The translations under genes were made by a program, and so were the position numbers. A stretch of DNA of 64,000 bases from Paracoccus denitrificans (lineage in GTDB: Bacteria; Pseudomonadota; Alphaproteobacteria; Rhodobacterales; Rhodobacteraceae): contig NZ_FNEA01000008.1 of assembly GCF_900100045.1 (NCBI RefSeq), forward strand, positions 62,001 through 126,000, read 5' to 3'. Shown here piece after piece: positions 26,637-37,068 of this stretch; the stretch's first letter is position 1; every line of letters begins with the position of its first letter. The notes below the pieces were generated by a model. It saw only the letters and a list, made by a program, of their open reading frames with translations. It did no database searches and was not told the origin of the DNA.

Positions 26637-27944
26637 TCAGAGCACATAGCGCGAAAGATCGGTCGAGCGCGAAAGATCGCCCAGATGCTTCTCGACGAAG
26701 GCCGCGTCCACCACCACCGTCTCGCCCGAACGGTCCGGCGCGCTGAAGGAAAGCTCCTCGAACACCCGTTCGATGACGGTATAAAGCCGCCGCGCACCGA
26801 TATTCTCGACCGAGCCGTTCACCTCGGCCGCGATGCGCGCCAGCGCCCGGATGCCGTCCTGGATGAACTGGACCGTCACGCCCTCGGTGGCCATCAGCGC
26901 GGTATATTGCCGGGTCAGGGCGTTGTCGGTCTCGGTCAGGATGCGGATGAAATCCTCTTCGGTCAGCGCCCGCAGCTCGACCCGGATCGGCAGCCGGCCC
27001 TGAAGCTCGGGCAACAGGTCCGAGGGCTTGGCGATATGGAAGGCGCCGCTGGCGATGAACAGGATATGGTCGGTCCTGACCGGCCCGTATTTCGTGGAAA
27101 CCGTGGTGCCCTCGATCAGCGGCAACAGGTCGCGCTGCACGCCCTCGCGGCTGACATCGCCGCCGCGGGCATCGGTGCGGGCAGCGACCTTGTCGATCTC
27201 GTCGATGAAGACGATGCCGTTCTCCTGCACCGCCTCCAGCGCCGCGGCCTTGACGGCCTCGTCGTCCAGAAGCTTGTCGGCCTCTTCCGCGATCAGCAGG
27301 TCATAGCTTTCCGCGACGCTCAGCTTGCGACGGACCCGCCGCCCGCCGAAAGCCTTCATCAGCCCCGACAGGTCCATCATGCCGCCCATGGGCTGCCCCG
27401 GCTGGCCGGGAATCTCCATCATGCCGAAGGGGCTGGAATTGTCCTGCAATTCCAGTTCGATCACCTTGTCGTCAAGTTCGCCGCGCTTCAGCTTGTCGCG
27501 GAACATCTCGCGGGTCTGCTCGCGCGCACCCTCGCCGGCCAAGGCGGCGACGACCCGGTCCTCGGCCGATTTGTGGGCACGCGCCTTGACCTCGTCGCGC
27601 ATGCGCTCGCGGGTCTCGATGACGGCGGCATCGGCCAGGTCGCGGATGATCTGCTCGACATCGCGGCCGACATAGCCGACCTCGGTGAACTTGGTCGCCT
27701 CGACCTTCAGGAAGGGCGCACGCGCCAGCCTGGCCAGGCGGCGGCTGATCTCGGTCTTGCCGACGCCGGTCGGGCCGATCATCAGGATGTTCTTGGGATA
27801 GACCTCGTCGCGCAAGTCGTCGCCCAGCTGCCGCCGGCGCCAGCGATTGCGCAACGCCACGGCCACGGCGCGCTTGGCATCCCTTTGCCCGATGATGAAG
27901 CGATCCAGTTCGGACACGATTTCGCGCGGGGTCAGGTCGGACAT
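26637..27944 (-). CDS. hslU: ATP-dependent protease ATPase subunit HslU
   Basis: The 435-residue AAA+ unfoldase works with HslV. Walker A is [10 protein letters not shown] (about 58-67) and Walker B is IVFIDEIDK. The GYVGRDVE pore loop is present, the I-domain spans roughly 110-240, and the C-terminus ends DLSRYVL, which inserts into HslV. An HD-like sensor region ([20 protein letters not shown]) is intact. ATG 27944 matches the family start ([10 protein letters not shown]). It is downstream of hslV, separated by 194 nt containing a repeat. Confidence 0.97.
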
Positions 27945-28076
27945 TCGGGGCTCCTGTCTCATTCCGGCATCACTTAGAGCCGCCCCGCCGCCGTTTCAAC
28001 CAAGCCGCCGGCAAGGACCGCAAACCGCAACGGACCCGACGCCGTCTTCCGGCACCGAAAAGCGCCCCATCCCGGC

Positions 28077-28135
28077 TCTTTCCGTTTTCCAAATACCCCA
28101 GGGGACGCCCTGCAAGGGCGGGGGGCGGAGCCCCC
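28077..28135 (-). repeat. Dispersed double-hairpin repeat with GTATTTGG tail, copy B (hslV-hslU spacer)
   Basis: On the minus strand, GGGGGC-TCC-GCCCCC (28121-28135) and CGCCCT-TGC-AGGGCG (28106-28120) are followed by a tail with GGGGTATTTGGAAAACGG (about 28079-28104). It starts 3 nt after the hslV stop. Structure and order are the same as copy A. It may act as an mRNA stabiliser or partial terminator between hslV and hslU. Confidence 0.75.
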
Positions 28136-28138
28136 TGA

Positions 28139-28693
28139 CTACCCCAGAACCTCGACGGTCAGGTTCCCGTTGGTATAGACGCAGATATCCGCCGCGATCG
28201 CCATGGCCTTGCGCGCCACGGCCTCGGCATCCAGGTCGCTCTCCATCAGCCCGCGCGCCGCGGCCAGCGCGAAATTCCCGCCCGAGCCGATGGCGGCCAC
28301 GTCATGCTCGGGCTCCAGCACGTCGCCGGCCCCCGTCACCACGAAGATGTCGCGCCCGTCGGTGACGATCAGCATGGCCTCCAGGTTGCGCAGATACTTG
28401 TCCATGCGCCAGTCCTTGGCCAGGTCGACACAGGCCCGCGCCAGCTGGCCGGGCGCCGCCTCCAGCTTCTTCTCCAGCCGCTCCAGCAGGGTGAAGGCAT
28501 CGGCGGTCGAGCCGGCAAAGCCCACCACCACCTCATGTCCGCCGGGGTTCAGCCGGCGCACCTTGCGCGCCGTGCCCTTCATCACCGTCTGGCCGACGCT
28601 GACCTGGCCGTCCCCGGCGACGACCACGCGGCCGGCCCGCCGAACGGCCAGGATGGTGGTGCCGTGCCAGCCGGGAAATTTGTCTTCGGACAT
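28139..28693 (-). CDS. hslV: ATP-dependent protease subunit HslV
   Basis: The 184-residue proteasome-like peptidase has the catalytic Thr exposed after processing in [11 protein letters not shown] (Thr12). [20 protein letters not shown] and [16 protein letters not shown] are family signatures. It assembles as a double hexamer capped by HslU and degrades misfolded and regulatory proteins after heat shock. ATG 28693 is used; the preceding extension lacks family similarity. It is divergent from the capsule-like gene. Confidence 0.97.
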
Positions 28694-28796
28694 GCTTCTC
28701 TCCGATCTCAGCCCTGCCGCGTCAGATATGGGCCGGGCCACGCTTTCGCAACCCGCCCCCTTCCGCCACGCCGCGCCACCCGCTAGCTTGCCGGCC

Positions 28797-29717
28797 ATGA
28801 CCCATGCCCCCGTCCTGCGCGTCTATCTGGAAGGCTCGATGCTGGAAACCGCGCGCGCCGGCAGCTTCAACTTCATGAACGTGCTGCGCCAGGCGGTGGA
28901 GGGCGCGGGCTGGCGCATCGAATGGCACCAGACCGGCGCCATGGCCCGCATGGCCGCGCCCTTGCGGGACGGATATGCGCTGTTTCACATGGAGGCGCCG
29001 ACGCATGACCGCGCGCTGACCTTTCGCCGCGCCTATCACTATCCGTTCTGGCAGATCGAGCCGGTGCAGCAACGCTGGCGCTTTGCCGTGGCGCAAAGCC
29101 GCTACGATCCCGGCACGGTCGACTCGCAGGCCGCCCACACCTTTACCCAGCGGCTGCGCGACCGCGTGCTGCCCGGCCCGCCGCCCCGGCGCGGCGATAC
29201 GGTCCTAGTGCCGCTGCAAGGCCATATCCGCCGCTGCCGCTCGTTCCAGACCATGAGCCCGATCGAAATGCTGGAAGCGGTCGCCGCCACCGGCAGGCCC
29301 ACCATCGCCACGCTGCACCCAAGGGAAAGCTACGACGATGCCGACCATGCCGCGCTGGCCCGGCTGGCGACCCTTTACCCTAACCTGCGGATCGGCGGCG
29401 ACACCGCGCGGCTGATCCGCGACTGCGCCTTTGTCGCGACGCAAAACAGCGCGGTGGCCTTCGACGGCTACCTGCTGGGCAAGCCCGTGGTGCTGTTCGG
29501 GCAGATCGACTTTCACCACATCGGCCTGAACGTCGCCGATCTGGGCGCACGGGAAGCGCTGGCGCAGGCGGAAAGCCATGCGCCGGATTTCGACCGCTAC
29601 CTGTTCTGGTTTCTTCAGCAGAACGCCATCAACGCCACGCGGCCCGATGCGGGGGCGCGGATCCTGGCGGCGATGCGCCGGGGCGGCTGGCCGATCGGCA
29701 CCGCCCCCGGCACCTAG
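28797..29717 (+). CDS. Capsule polysaccharide biosynthesis/export-like protein (KpsC/KpsS-type motif)
   Basis: The 306-residue protein shows the nucleotide-sugar-like tail of capsule synthesis proteins: [20 protein letters not shown], then [19 protein letters not shown] (about 235-260), and [13 protein letters not shown]. No signal peptide or TM segment is seen. It stands alone between hslV and trxA, with no capsule transport genes nearby, so a capsule role is only suggested by the motif. Its 3' end is 3 nt from the convergent trxA stop. Confidence 0.65.
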
Positions 29718-29720
29718 GGA

Positions 29721-30044
29721 TCAGATGGATTCGTCGATCCAGGCCTTCAGCGCGGCCTTGGGGGCGGCGCCGATCTTGTTCGACACGACCTGGCCGTCCT
29801 TGAACAGGAACAGCGCCGGAATGCCACGCACGCCAAGCGCGGCGGGGCTTTCGGGGTTCTCGTCCACATTGACCTTCACGATCTTGACGCGGCCCTCGTA
29901 TTCGGCAGCCAGTTCTTCCAGCGAGGGACCGATCTGGCGGCAGGGCCCGCACCATTCGGCCCAGAAATCGACCACGACCGGGGTCGGGGACTGACGGACT
30001 TCGCTGTCGAATTCGGCGTCTGATACGGCTTGGGTGTTGGCCAT
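29721..30044 (-). CDS. trxA: Thioredoxin
   Basis: The 107-residue protein has the classical fold and redox site WCGPC (31-35), preceded by VVVDFWAE, with the cis-Pro in [11 protein letters not shown]. It reduces cytosolic disulfides and supplies ribonucleotide reductase. It follows addA on the same strand by 54 nt, a common Rhodobacteraceae arrangement. CAGGAGAG precedes the ATG. Confidence 0.97.
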   Translation of the reverse strand: MANTQAVSDAEFDSEVRQSPTPVVVDFWAEWCGPCRQIGPSLEELAAEYEGRVKIVKVNVDENPESPAALGVRGIPALFLFKDGQVVSNKIGAAPKAALKAWIDESI

Positions 30045-30097
30045 GGGGCTCTCCTGCGATGTGCCGGCTGGCACCGGCGGGGCATATGCGTCAACAG

Positions 30098-33000
30098 CTA
30101 GGCACCGGGGCGGTTGGGGTCAAGGCCCGCCATCACCCGATCCAGCAGGTCGTCGGGCAGCGCCATCAGGCTGCGCGAGGCCGTCCACAGCACCGCGACC
30201 TCGACCCGGATGGCCGGCCAGATCAGCCGCAGCGCCGCGCGATAGGCCGCCATCTGCCGCAGGATGCCCAGCGGCACCGCGTCGGGTGTATCCGGCACCT
30301 CGCGGTTCGACTTGTAGTCCACCGCCAGGATCCGCCCCGGTTCCACCACCAGCCGGTCCACCGCCCCCGTCATGGTGCCGATGCCCGGAACGGGCGCAGC
30401 CAGCGCCACCTCGGCCAGCACCTCGGCCGTGTCGGAGAGCGCAAAGACCTGTGCCAGATCCGGCGCCTCGATCACCGCGCGGGCCTCGGTCAGCAGCGCG
30501 GCCAGTTCGTTGGGGCCGGGCAAGCCGCCCTCGGCATCGGCCAGCACGTCGCGGGCCAGTTCGGGCCAATCCGCAGGGTCGCGGCCCGGCAGATGCTCCA
30601 GCAGCAGATGCAGCCTGGTGCCGAACAGCATCGCCGCCTCGGCATCGCCCTCGCCCGCCGCACCGATCACCTTGGCACCGCCCAAGGCCGTCGCAGCGAC
30701 GGGTCGGACCTTCCCGGGCGCGGGCGGCGGCGGGGCGCGCAGCCAGTCCGGCTCGGCCGGCAGGGGTCTTTCCGCCAGCACCGCATCCGGCGCGGTTTCA
30801 GGCCAGTCGCCAAAGGACAGCCGTCGGATCTCGCCACCCCATGGGGCGGGCAGGCGCGTCTCGGTCAAATCGGCGCGGCCCATGCCGGCCTCGACCATGG
30901 CGTGCCAGCTGTCCTCGCCCGCGCCGGTCTCGCCCGCCGCCGCGACGATCAGCCAGCTTTCGGCACGGGTCAGGCCGACATAGAGCAGCCGCTTGCGTTC
31001 CTGCAACTGCCGCTCGGTCTGCATCGCCGCCAGTTCCTCGACCGGATCGGGCCGTTCGCCCTTCCTGCCGCGCCACAGGGACAGCCCGTCCGGGCCGGGC
31101 AGCACCGGCGCCTCGCGCGGGGGTTTGCGCTTGGCCGCGTCGGGCATGATGACGATGGGGCTTTCCAGGCCCTTCGAGCCATGCACGGTCATCACCCGGA
31201 TCAGCCCCTCGCCATCCCCGGCCGAGCCCGGCTGGCGGCGCACCTCGACATCGTCGCCGGTCAGCCAGACCAGGAAGCCGGTCAGCGAGGGCGTTTCCGA
31301 GCTTTCATAGCTCAGCGCCTGCGACAGCAGTTCGTCGATGCCGTCCTGCGCCTCGGGGCCAAGCCGGGCGACCAGACGCTCGCGCCCGCCATGCCGGATC
31401 AGCAGGCGCTGGATCAGGTCATAAGGGCGCATGAAGCCGGTCTGGCCCATCAGGTCGGCCAGCACCTCGACCGCATGGCGATGATGCGACTCGCGCAGAC
31501 GCCGCCACAGGTATTGGCCGCGCTTGCGCCCGGCAGCAAGGCGGTAAAGCTCCTCCTCGGACAGGTCGAACAGCGGCGAGCGCAGGCAAGCGGCCAGCGA
31601 CAGGTCGTCCTCGGGCGTGGCCAGCACCGACAGCAGGGCGCGGATGTCCTGCACCGCCATCTCTCCGGCCAACTTCAGCCGGTCGGCGCCGGCGACGGGC
31701 AGGTTCGCGGCTTTCAGCGCGGCGATGATCTCGGCGAACAGTTCCGAGCGGCGCTGGACCAGGATCAGCACGTCGCCGGCGCGGATGCGGCGTAGCCTGC
31801 CGGTCTTGGCGTCGAAGATCGGCTGGCCCAGCATCTCGCCGACGGCGCGGGCGACGGCGCGGGCCAGTTGCACCGTCTCGGAGTTCTCGGCCGGCAGGTC
31901 CACCGGGTCGGTCCAATCGCCCGGCTCGGGCTTTTCGGGCTTGGGGATCGCCGGCCACAGGTCCACGCGCCCCGGCATGTCGGTGCGAAAGGCGCGATGC
32001 TGCGGCGGATCGCCCAGGCCGCGCGCCGCATCGCCGGCAAAGACCTGATCGACCAGCGCAAGGATCGCGGTCGAGCTGCGGAAGGAATGCCGCAGCTCCA
32101 GCACCTGCATCGGCTCTTGCACAGCGTCGAAGGCTTGCGCAAAGCCGGTCCGGCGAGCCTCGAAAACCGCGATGTCGGCGCCCTGGAAGCTGTAGATCGA
32201 CTGTTTCGGGTCGCCCACCACGAACAGGCTGCGGGTCTGGTCGCGCGCGCCCTGGCCCGAGGTGAACTCGTCGGTCAACCGCTCGATCACCTGCCATTGC
32301 GCGGGGCTGGTGTCCTGCGCCTCGTCGACCAGGATATGGTCGATGCCGCCGTCCAGGCGGAACAGCACCCATTGCGCCATGCTGTTTTCCGACAGAAGCC
32401 GCGCGGTGCGGTCGATCAGGTCGTCGAAATCCAGCCGGCCATGCGCCGCCTTCTGCGCGCGATAGCGGTTCAGGAAGGCATGGCCGAAGCGATTCAGCGC
32501 CAGCGTCCGTTCGGCATGGGCCAGTGCGATGCGACGCGGGCGGGCGGCCTCGACCCGCTCCATCAGGATGGCGAGGTCGTCCAGCAGTTCCGCGCAAGGA
32601 CCGTTGCGCAGCGCCTTGGTGGGGAAGCTGTCGTATTTCGCGGTAAAGGGTTCCTTGGCGCTTGCCCCGGTCAGCAGCACGGATTCCAGGATCGCCAGTT
32701 CCGCCGGCCCAGGCTGCACCCAATTGCCGGGCGCAAGCTTCGCCGCCGCCTTCTGGTCGTTCGCGCCGCTTTTCAGCAGATGCGGGACCAGCGCGGCGAT
32801 CACCGTAGCGCCAGCGGCAAAGCATTCCGCCAAGAGCGACTGCATATCCTCGCCCGGCGCCAGCCCGCAGGCCGCCCAAAGCGCGTCCCGGTCCGCAGGG
32901 GCCTCGAACCCGCGCAGACCGGCGAGGAAGGCGTCGAGCCTCTCGCCCGAATGCAGCGCCAGCAGGTCCTGCAACTCGGGCGCATGGTCGCGGGCCATTT

Positions 33001-33472
33001 CCTCGATGATCTCGGCGCGGATCAGGGCGGCGCTGCGGTCGTCAAGCTCGGTAAAGCCATGCGGCACGCCGGCCTCGATCGGAAAGCGGCGCAAGACCCC
33101 GGCACAGAAGCTGTGGATGGTCTGGACCTTCAGCCCGCCCGGCGTCTCGATGGCGCGGGCGAAAAGCCGGCGCGCGGCGGGCAGGTCGGGGGCGCCCGCC
33201 TCGCCCAGCCGCGCCAGTTCGGCGCGCAGTTCCGCCTCGGGCAGCATGGCCCATCGGCCCAGCCGCGCCAGCAGGCGGTTCTGCATCTCGCTCGCCGCCG
33301 CCTTGGTATAGGTCAGGCACAGGATGCGCTCGGGCGCCGTCCCGGCCAGAAGCAGCCGCGCCACCCGGTCGGTCAGCACTCGCGTCTTGCCCGAGCCGGC
33401 ATTGGCCGTCAGCCAGGTCGAGCGATGCGGGTCAGCCGCCCGCACCTGCGCAAGGGTGGCCTCATCCATCAT
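30098..33472 (-). CDS. addA: Double-strand break repair helicase-nuclease AddA
   Basis: The 1124-residue UvrD-type protein has Walker A in [12 protein letters not shown] (about 22-33), [14 protein letters not shown] (motif Ia), [12 protein letters not shown] (motif II), [14 protein letters not shown] (motif III), [14 protein letters not shown] (motif V) and [10 protein letters not shown] (motif VI). The C-terminal RecB-type nuclease shows [10 protein letters not shown]. With AddB it resects double-strand ends for RecA loading. The start ATG-ATG (33472/33469) lies inside the end of addB (11-nt overlap). Confidence 0.97.
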   Translation of the reverse strand: MMDEATLAQVRAADPHRSTWLTANAGSGKTRVLTDRVARLLLAGTAPERILCLTYTKAAASEMQNRLLARLGRWAMLPEAELRAELARLGEAGAPDLPAARRLFARAIETPGGLKVQTIHSFCAGVLRRFPIEAGVPHGFTELDDRSAALIRAEIIEEMARDHAPELQDLLALHSGERLDAFLAGLRGFEAPADRDALWAACGLAPGEDMQSLLAECFAAGATVIAALVPHLLKSGANDQKAAAKLAPGNWVQPGPAELAILESVLLTGASAKEPFTAKYDSFPTKALRNGPCAELLDDLAILMERVEAARPRRIALAHAERTLALNRFGHAFLNRYRAQKAAHGRLDFDDLIDRTARLLSENSMAQWVLFRLDGGIDHILVDEAQDTSPAQWQVIERLTDEFTSGQGARDQTRSLFVVGDPKQSIYSFQGADIAVFEARRTGFAQAFDAVQEPMQVLELRHSFRSSTAILALVDQVFAGDAARGLGDPPQHRAFRTDMPGRVDLWPAIPKPEKPEPGDWTDPVDLPAENSETVQLARAVARAVGEMLGQPIFDAKTGRLRRIRAGDVLILVQRRSELFAEIIAALKAANLPVAGADRLKLAGEMAVQDIRALLSVLATPEDDLSLAACLRSPLFDLSEEELYRLAAGRKRGQYLWRRLRESHHRHAVEVLADLMGQTGFMRPYDLIQRLLIRHGGRERLVARLGPEAQDGIDELLSQALSYESSETPSLTGFLVWLTGDDVEVRRQPGSAGDGEGLIRVMTVHGSKGLESPIVIMPDAAKRKPPREAPVLPGPDGLSLWRGRKGERPDPVEELAAMQTERQLQERKRLLYVGLTRAESWLIVAAAGETGAGEDSWHAMVEAGMGRADLTETRLPAPWGGEIRRLSFGDWPETAPDAVLAERPLPAEPDWLRAPPPPAPGKVRPVAATALGGAKVIGAAGEGDAEAAMLFGTRLHLLLEHLPGRDPADWPELARDVLADAEGGLPGPNELAALLTEARAVIEAPDLAQVFALSDTAEVLAEVALAAPVPGIGTMTGAVDRLVVEPGRILAVDYKSNREVPDTPDAVPLGILRQMAAYRAALRLIWPAIRVEVAVLWTASRSLMALPDDLLDRVMAGLDPNRPGA

Positions 33473-36404
33473 CGCCGAACCTTTGCGGTTGCGGGGTTTC
33501 GGTCGTGTCCCATTCGCCATGCCGCGACAGGTGGTCGTAATCGCTGGCGTGATCGCTGCGCTCCATGGCCAGCCGCGCGGTAAAGCCGCGCTCGCCGCCC
33601 AGATAGCGGCGAATCAGGGTGACGAAGCCGGCCCAGGTCTCCTCGGCGAAGCCGGCGGAGAATTCGCGGGGTTCGGTCCTGCCCTCACCCCCAAGCTGGA
33701 TATAGCTGATGCCCTCGACCTCGGCCGGTCCCAGCGTCCTGAAGGCACCGTGCCGGACCATGGCGGCCTCCAGCGGCAACTGCTTGTCGAAATGCGCGAT
33801 CTGCTTGTCGGTCGGCGGCTTGCCGGACTTGTAGTCATAGACATGCACCTGGCCGTCATGCAGCCGGTCCAGCCGGTCGGGCCGGGCGATCAGCCGGAAA
33901 TCCAGGCCGGGAATGCCCTGCTCGCCATATTCCTCGACCACGGTGGGCGTGCCGCGGGCCAGCCTTTCGGCCTCGTCCGCCATCAGCCGGTCGGCGATGC
34001 CGGCGATGCGCGCCCGCCAGAACAGCCGCGCCGAGGGCCAGGGCACCTCGGCCTCCAGCACCTCGTCGGTAATGGCAAGCAGCCGCGCCTTCATCGCCTG
34101 CGGCGTCTCGGGCAGGTCGGGAAGCCCCCGCAAGAAACGGTCCATGATGTGGTGCAGCATGTTGCCGCGTTCGGCCGCATCCGGCTCGGGGCGCAGCGGG
34201 TCCAGCGCGCGCAGGCCCAGCACCCGGCGGGCATAGACGGCATAGGGGTCGCGGATCAGCGTCCTGACCTCGGTCACCGACAGCTCGCGCAGGGCGGGCG
34301 GCGGCGGGATGGGCGAGGGGCGCGGCGCCGGCGCCAGGCGTATCCGCGGCCGGGCCTGCAATTCAGCCAGGTCCAGCCAGTATCGGCCGCGCCGGCGCAT
34401 CTCGGCCAGCGCCTGCGGCCCCTGCTGGTCCGGCAACCCGCCCAGCAGGTTCACCAGCCGGTTCAGCCAGCGCGAGGGGATGGTCTCGGCCTCGGCATCG
34501 CGACGGGCGCGGGTCAGCACCACCGCGCCTGCGCCGACGGCCTGCTGGAAGTCATGCGCGGCAAGGCCCACCCGGCGCTCGGGCAGGGTCAGCCCGGCAG
34601 CCAGCCGCATCGGGCGCGACAGCCACGGATCGGGCGGCAGCGCCTGCGGCCAGCCGCCCTCGTTCAACCCCGACAGGATCACCAGCCCGGCGGCCTTACC
34701 CACGGCTTCGGTGCGCGCCTCGCGCGGGCCGCGAAACCGCACCAGCGGATGCGCGGCCACGTCCTGCCGCACCGCCTGGCCCTGCAATTCGTCGTAAAGC
34801 AGGTCGCAGAACTCGCCCGGCCGCAGGTCGTGGCCCAGATGCGCATGGGCGGCAAGATGGTCCAGCACCGAACGCGCCAGGCCGCCCGAGGCCTTGGCCC
34901 ACAGTTCGGACGCACCGGCATCGCCGCCCGGGCCGGCTGCCAGATCCTCGGCCAAGGCCCGCAGATCGCGCAACCGATCAGCCAGCGGGCGCGGGGCACG
35001 GTCCTGGGCCAGTGGCACGATGCGGTCCAGAAGCCCGGCCAGCCACAGCGCCCAGGGCTTGCTGGAGGCGTCGCCCCGGTCCGCCCATTCCCGCAAGGCC
35101 GCGCCGTCGGGAAAAGCCGGGCCATTGCGGCGCAGATGCAGCTCCAGATCGCGGGTATGGCGGTTATGCTCGCGCCGGTAATCGGAGCCAAGGCCGGTGG
35201 CGGTGACCGGATGCTTGAGCAGCACCAAGAGCGCGTCCAGCATCATCTCGGCGCCGAAAAGGTCGGCGACATGGCGCAGGAACAGGCCGGGCGCGGTCAG
35301 CGGCAAGGGCTGGCCGGCGGAATCGTCGGGAATGATGCCCCAGCGATCCAGCGCCGATTGCACGCGGCGGGTCAGCATGCGGTCGGCGGCGATCAGCGTC
35401 ACCGGCTGGCCGCGCTCGACCGCCTCGCGGATGATCAGCGCGACGGCCTCGGCCTCTTCGCCGGGCTGTTCGGCCTCGATCAGGGTCAGGCGTTCGGTCG
35501 CGGGGGCCAGCGGACCAAGGCGCGGGCCTTCCTCGATCCACTGGTCGGTGACCGGGGCCGGTCGCAGCGCCAGCGAAATCAGCCGGTTGCGCGCCGGGTC
35601 GGGGGCGGTGTCCGCCAGCCATTCCGCCGGTGCGCCGAACTCGGCCACCAACGGCGCATAGCGCGCCTGCGGGTGATCCTCGGAGCGTTGGTCGAGCCCG
35701 TCCCAGACCCCCTGCGGCAGGTCCGCATCGAAACCCGGCAGCACCACCGCGCCCATCGGCAGCCGGGCGACGGCGCGCATGAAGTCCCGCGTCGCGCCAT
35801 GCGAGCCGGTCGAGCCGGCAACGACCACCGGGCCCTGCGGCAGCATCTCGCCCCGCGCCCAGGCTGCGGCCAGCGCCTCGGCCGCGGCGCGCTGCCGGGC
35901 CTCGCGATCCTGGGGCGGGTCGGACAGGTAATAGCCGGCGGCGATCTTGAGGAACGCCAGCGCCCGTCCCCAATGCTGGGCGTGTTCGCTGGCGTCGATG
36001 CGGTCCAGCGCCTGCGCGTCCAGCCCCTCCAGCTGCATCTCGGCCATCAGCCCAGCCAGCGAGGCAGCCAGTTCCGGCACCGATTGCCCCTGAGCCAGAT
36101 CCGGCTGGGCGCGTAGCGCTGCGTCGATCAGCCGGCCCAGTTCCAGTCGGCGCGCCAGGGGCGTGGTGGCCGCACCGCCGCCCAGATCGGCAATCAACCG
36201 CAGCCGGGGCAAAAGCAGCGGCCCGCGCTGGATCAGCGCCTGGCGCAGCGCCATCAGCGACTGGCCGGAATTGGCATAGACCGTGACCCGCGCCATCTCT
36301 TGCGGCGGGTGGTGACGCATGCGCCGGATCAGTCCTTCGGCAAAGGCACCAGGGAAATCGGCGCCGCAAGGCAGGGCAAAGACGCCGTTCTGCCAGTCAG
36401 GCAT
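33462..36404 (-). CDS. addB: Double-strand break repair protein AddB
   Basis: This 980-residue partner of AddA is of the alphaproteobacterial type. The start MPDWQNGVFALPCGADF replaces the usual N-terminal Walker motif. VVVAGSTGSHGATRDFMRAV, VILSGLNEGGWPQALPPDPW and a C-terminal RecB-like nuclease (HVYDYKSGKPPTDKQ) identify it. The complex processes DNA breaks. Its ATG overlaps the murU-like gene's end by 8 nt, and addA starts within its last codons, so the four-gene run tsaE/amgK-murU-addB-addA is likely one operon. Confidence 0.95.
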   Translation of the reverse strand: MPDWQNGVFALPCGADFPGAFAEGLIRRMRHHPPQEMARVTVYANSGQSLMALRQALIQRGPLLLPRLRLIADLGGGAATTPLARRLELGRLIDAALRAQPDLAQGQSVPELAASLAGLMAEMQLEGLDAQALDRIDASEHAQHWGRALAFLKIAAGYYLSDPPQDREARQRAAAEALAAAWARGEMLPQGPVVVAGSTGSHGATRDFMRAVARLPMGAVVLPGFDADLPQGVWDGLDQRSEDHPQARYAPLVAEFGAPAEWLADTAPDPARNRLISLALRPAPVTDQWIEEGPRLGPLAPATERLTLIEAEQPGEEAEAVALIIREAVERGQPVTLIAADRMLTRRVQSALDRWGIIPDDSAGQPLPLTAPGLFLRHVADLFGAEMMLDALLVLLKHPVTATGLGSDYRREHNRHTRDLELHLRRNGPAFPDGAALREWADRGDASSKPWALWLAGLLDRIVPLAQDRAPRPLADRLRDLRALAEDLAAGPGGDAGASELWAKASGGLARSVLDHLAAHAHLGHDLRPGEFCDLLYDELQGQAVRQDVAAHPLVRFRGPREARTEAVGKAAGLVILSGLNEGGWPQALPPDPWLSRPMRLAAGLTLPERRVGLAAHDFQQAVGAGAVVLTRARRDAEAETIPSRWLNRLVNLLGGLPDQQGPQALAEMRRRGRYWLDLAELQARPRIRLAPAPRPSPIPPPPALRELSVTEVRTLIRDPYAVYARRVLGLRALDPLRPEPDAAERGNMLHHIMDRFLRGLPDLPETPQAMKARLLAITDEVLEAEVPWPSARLFWRARIAGIADRLMADEAERLARGTPTVVEEYGEQGIPGLDFRLIARPDRLDRLHDGQVHVYDYKSGKPPTDKQIAHFDKQLPLEAAMVRHGAFRTLGPAEVEGISYIQLGGEGRTEPREFSAGFAEETWAGFVTLIRRYLGGERGFTARLAMERSDHASDYDHLSRHGEWDTTETPQPQRFGDDG

Positions 36405-37068
36405 CGAGCAGCGCCTCGGCCAGCGGGATGCAGTCGGGGCGACCAACATCGCACCATGCGCCGGGGTGGATCAGGCCGCAAGCCCGGCCCTCGGCGATCA
36501 TCAGATCCCAGAGGCGGTTGAGCGAAAACGCCGGTTCGGGGATCTCGGCCAGCCGGTCGGGCCGGATGATCTGCGCCCCGCCATAGACCAGATCGCCCTT
36601 GCGGATCAGCCGGCCTGTGGAACCAAGGCTGAAATCGCCGCCGCCCTGCCGGCCATGCGTCCGGTCCAGCGGCACCAGCATCAAGAGCGCGTCCATGTCC
36701 TCGCGCCAGCCGTCCAGCAGCGCGCGGATCGGGTTCGGCCCGGTCCAGATCACATCCGGGTTCATCGTGACCACAGGGCCGGGGCCAAGCAGCGGCAGCG
36801 CCTTGCGCAAGCCGCCCCCCGTCTCCAGCAGCAGGTCGGATTCGTCGGAAACGGCAATGTCCCGACCTGCGACGTGATCGCGGATCTGGTGTCCCAGATG
36901 ATGGATGTTCAGCGCCACCCGACCGACGCCCGCCTGCCGCCCCAGCGCCAGCGCGCGGTCCAGAAGCGTCTGGCCGCCGACCGGAATCAACGGTTTCGGC
37001 ACCGCATCGGTCAGCGGCGCCATGCGGGTGCCCTTGCCCGCGGCAAAGATCATCATCGGCAGGCTCAT
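36397..37068 (-). CDS. murU: Nucleotidyltransferase, MurNAc-1-phosphate uridylyltransferase-like (MurU)
   Basis: The 223-residue sugar-nucleotidyltransferase has the signature FAAGKGTRMAPLTDAVPKPL (8-27), DESDLLLETGGGL and the metal-binding MNPDVIW. Following an AmgK-type sugar kinase domain, it fits the anomeric peptidoglycan recycling route (MurNAc to MurNAc-1-P to UDP-MurNAc) known from Pseudomonas. Its ATG overlaps the kinase stop as ATGA. The general family is certain; the MurU role relies on context. Confidence 0.88.
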   Translation of the reverse strand: MSLPMMIFAAGKGTRMAPLTDAVPKPLIPVGGQTLLDRALALGRQAGVGRVALNIHHLGHQIRDHVAGRDIAVSDESDLLLETGGGLRKALPLLGPGPVVTMNPDVIWTGPNPIRALLDGWREDMDALLMLVPLDRTHGRQGGGDFSLGSTGRLIRKGDLVYGGAQIIRPDRLAEIPEPAFSLNRLWDLMIAEGRACGLIHPGAWCDVGRPDCIPLAEALLDA

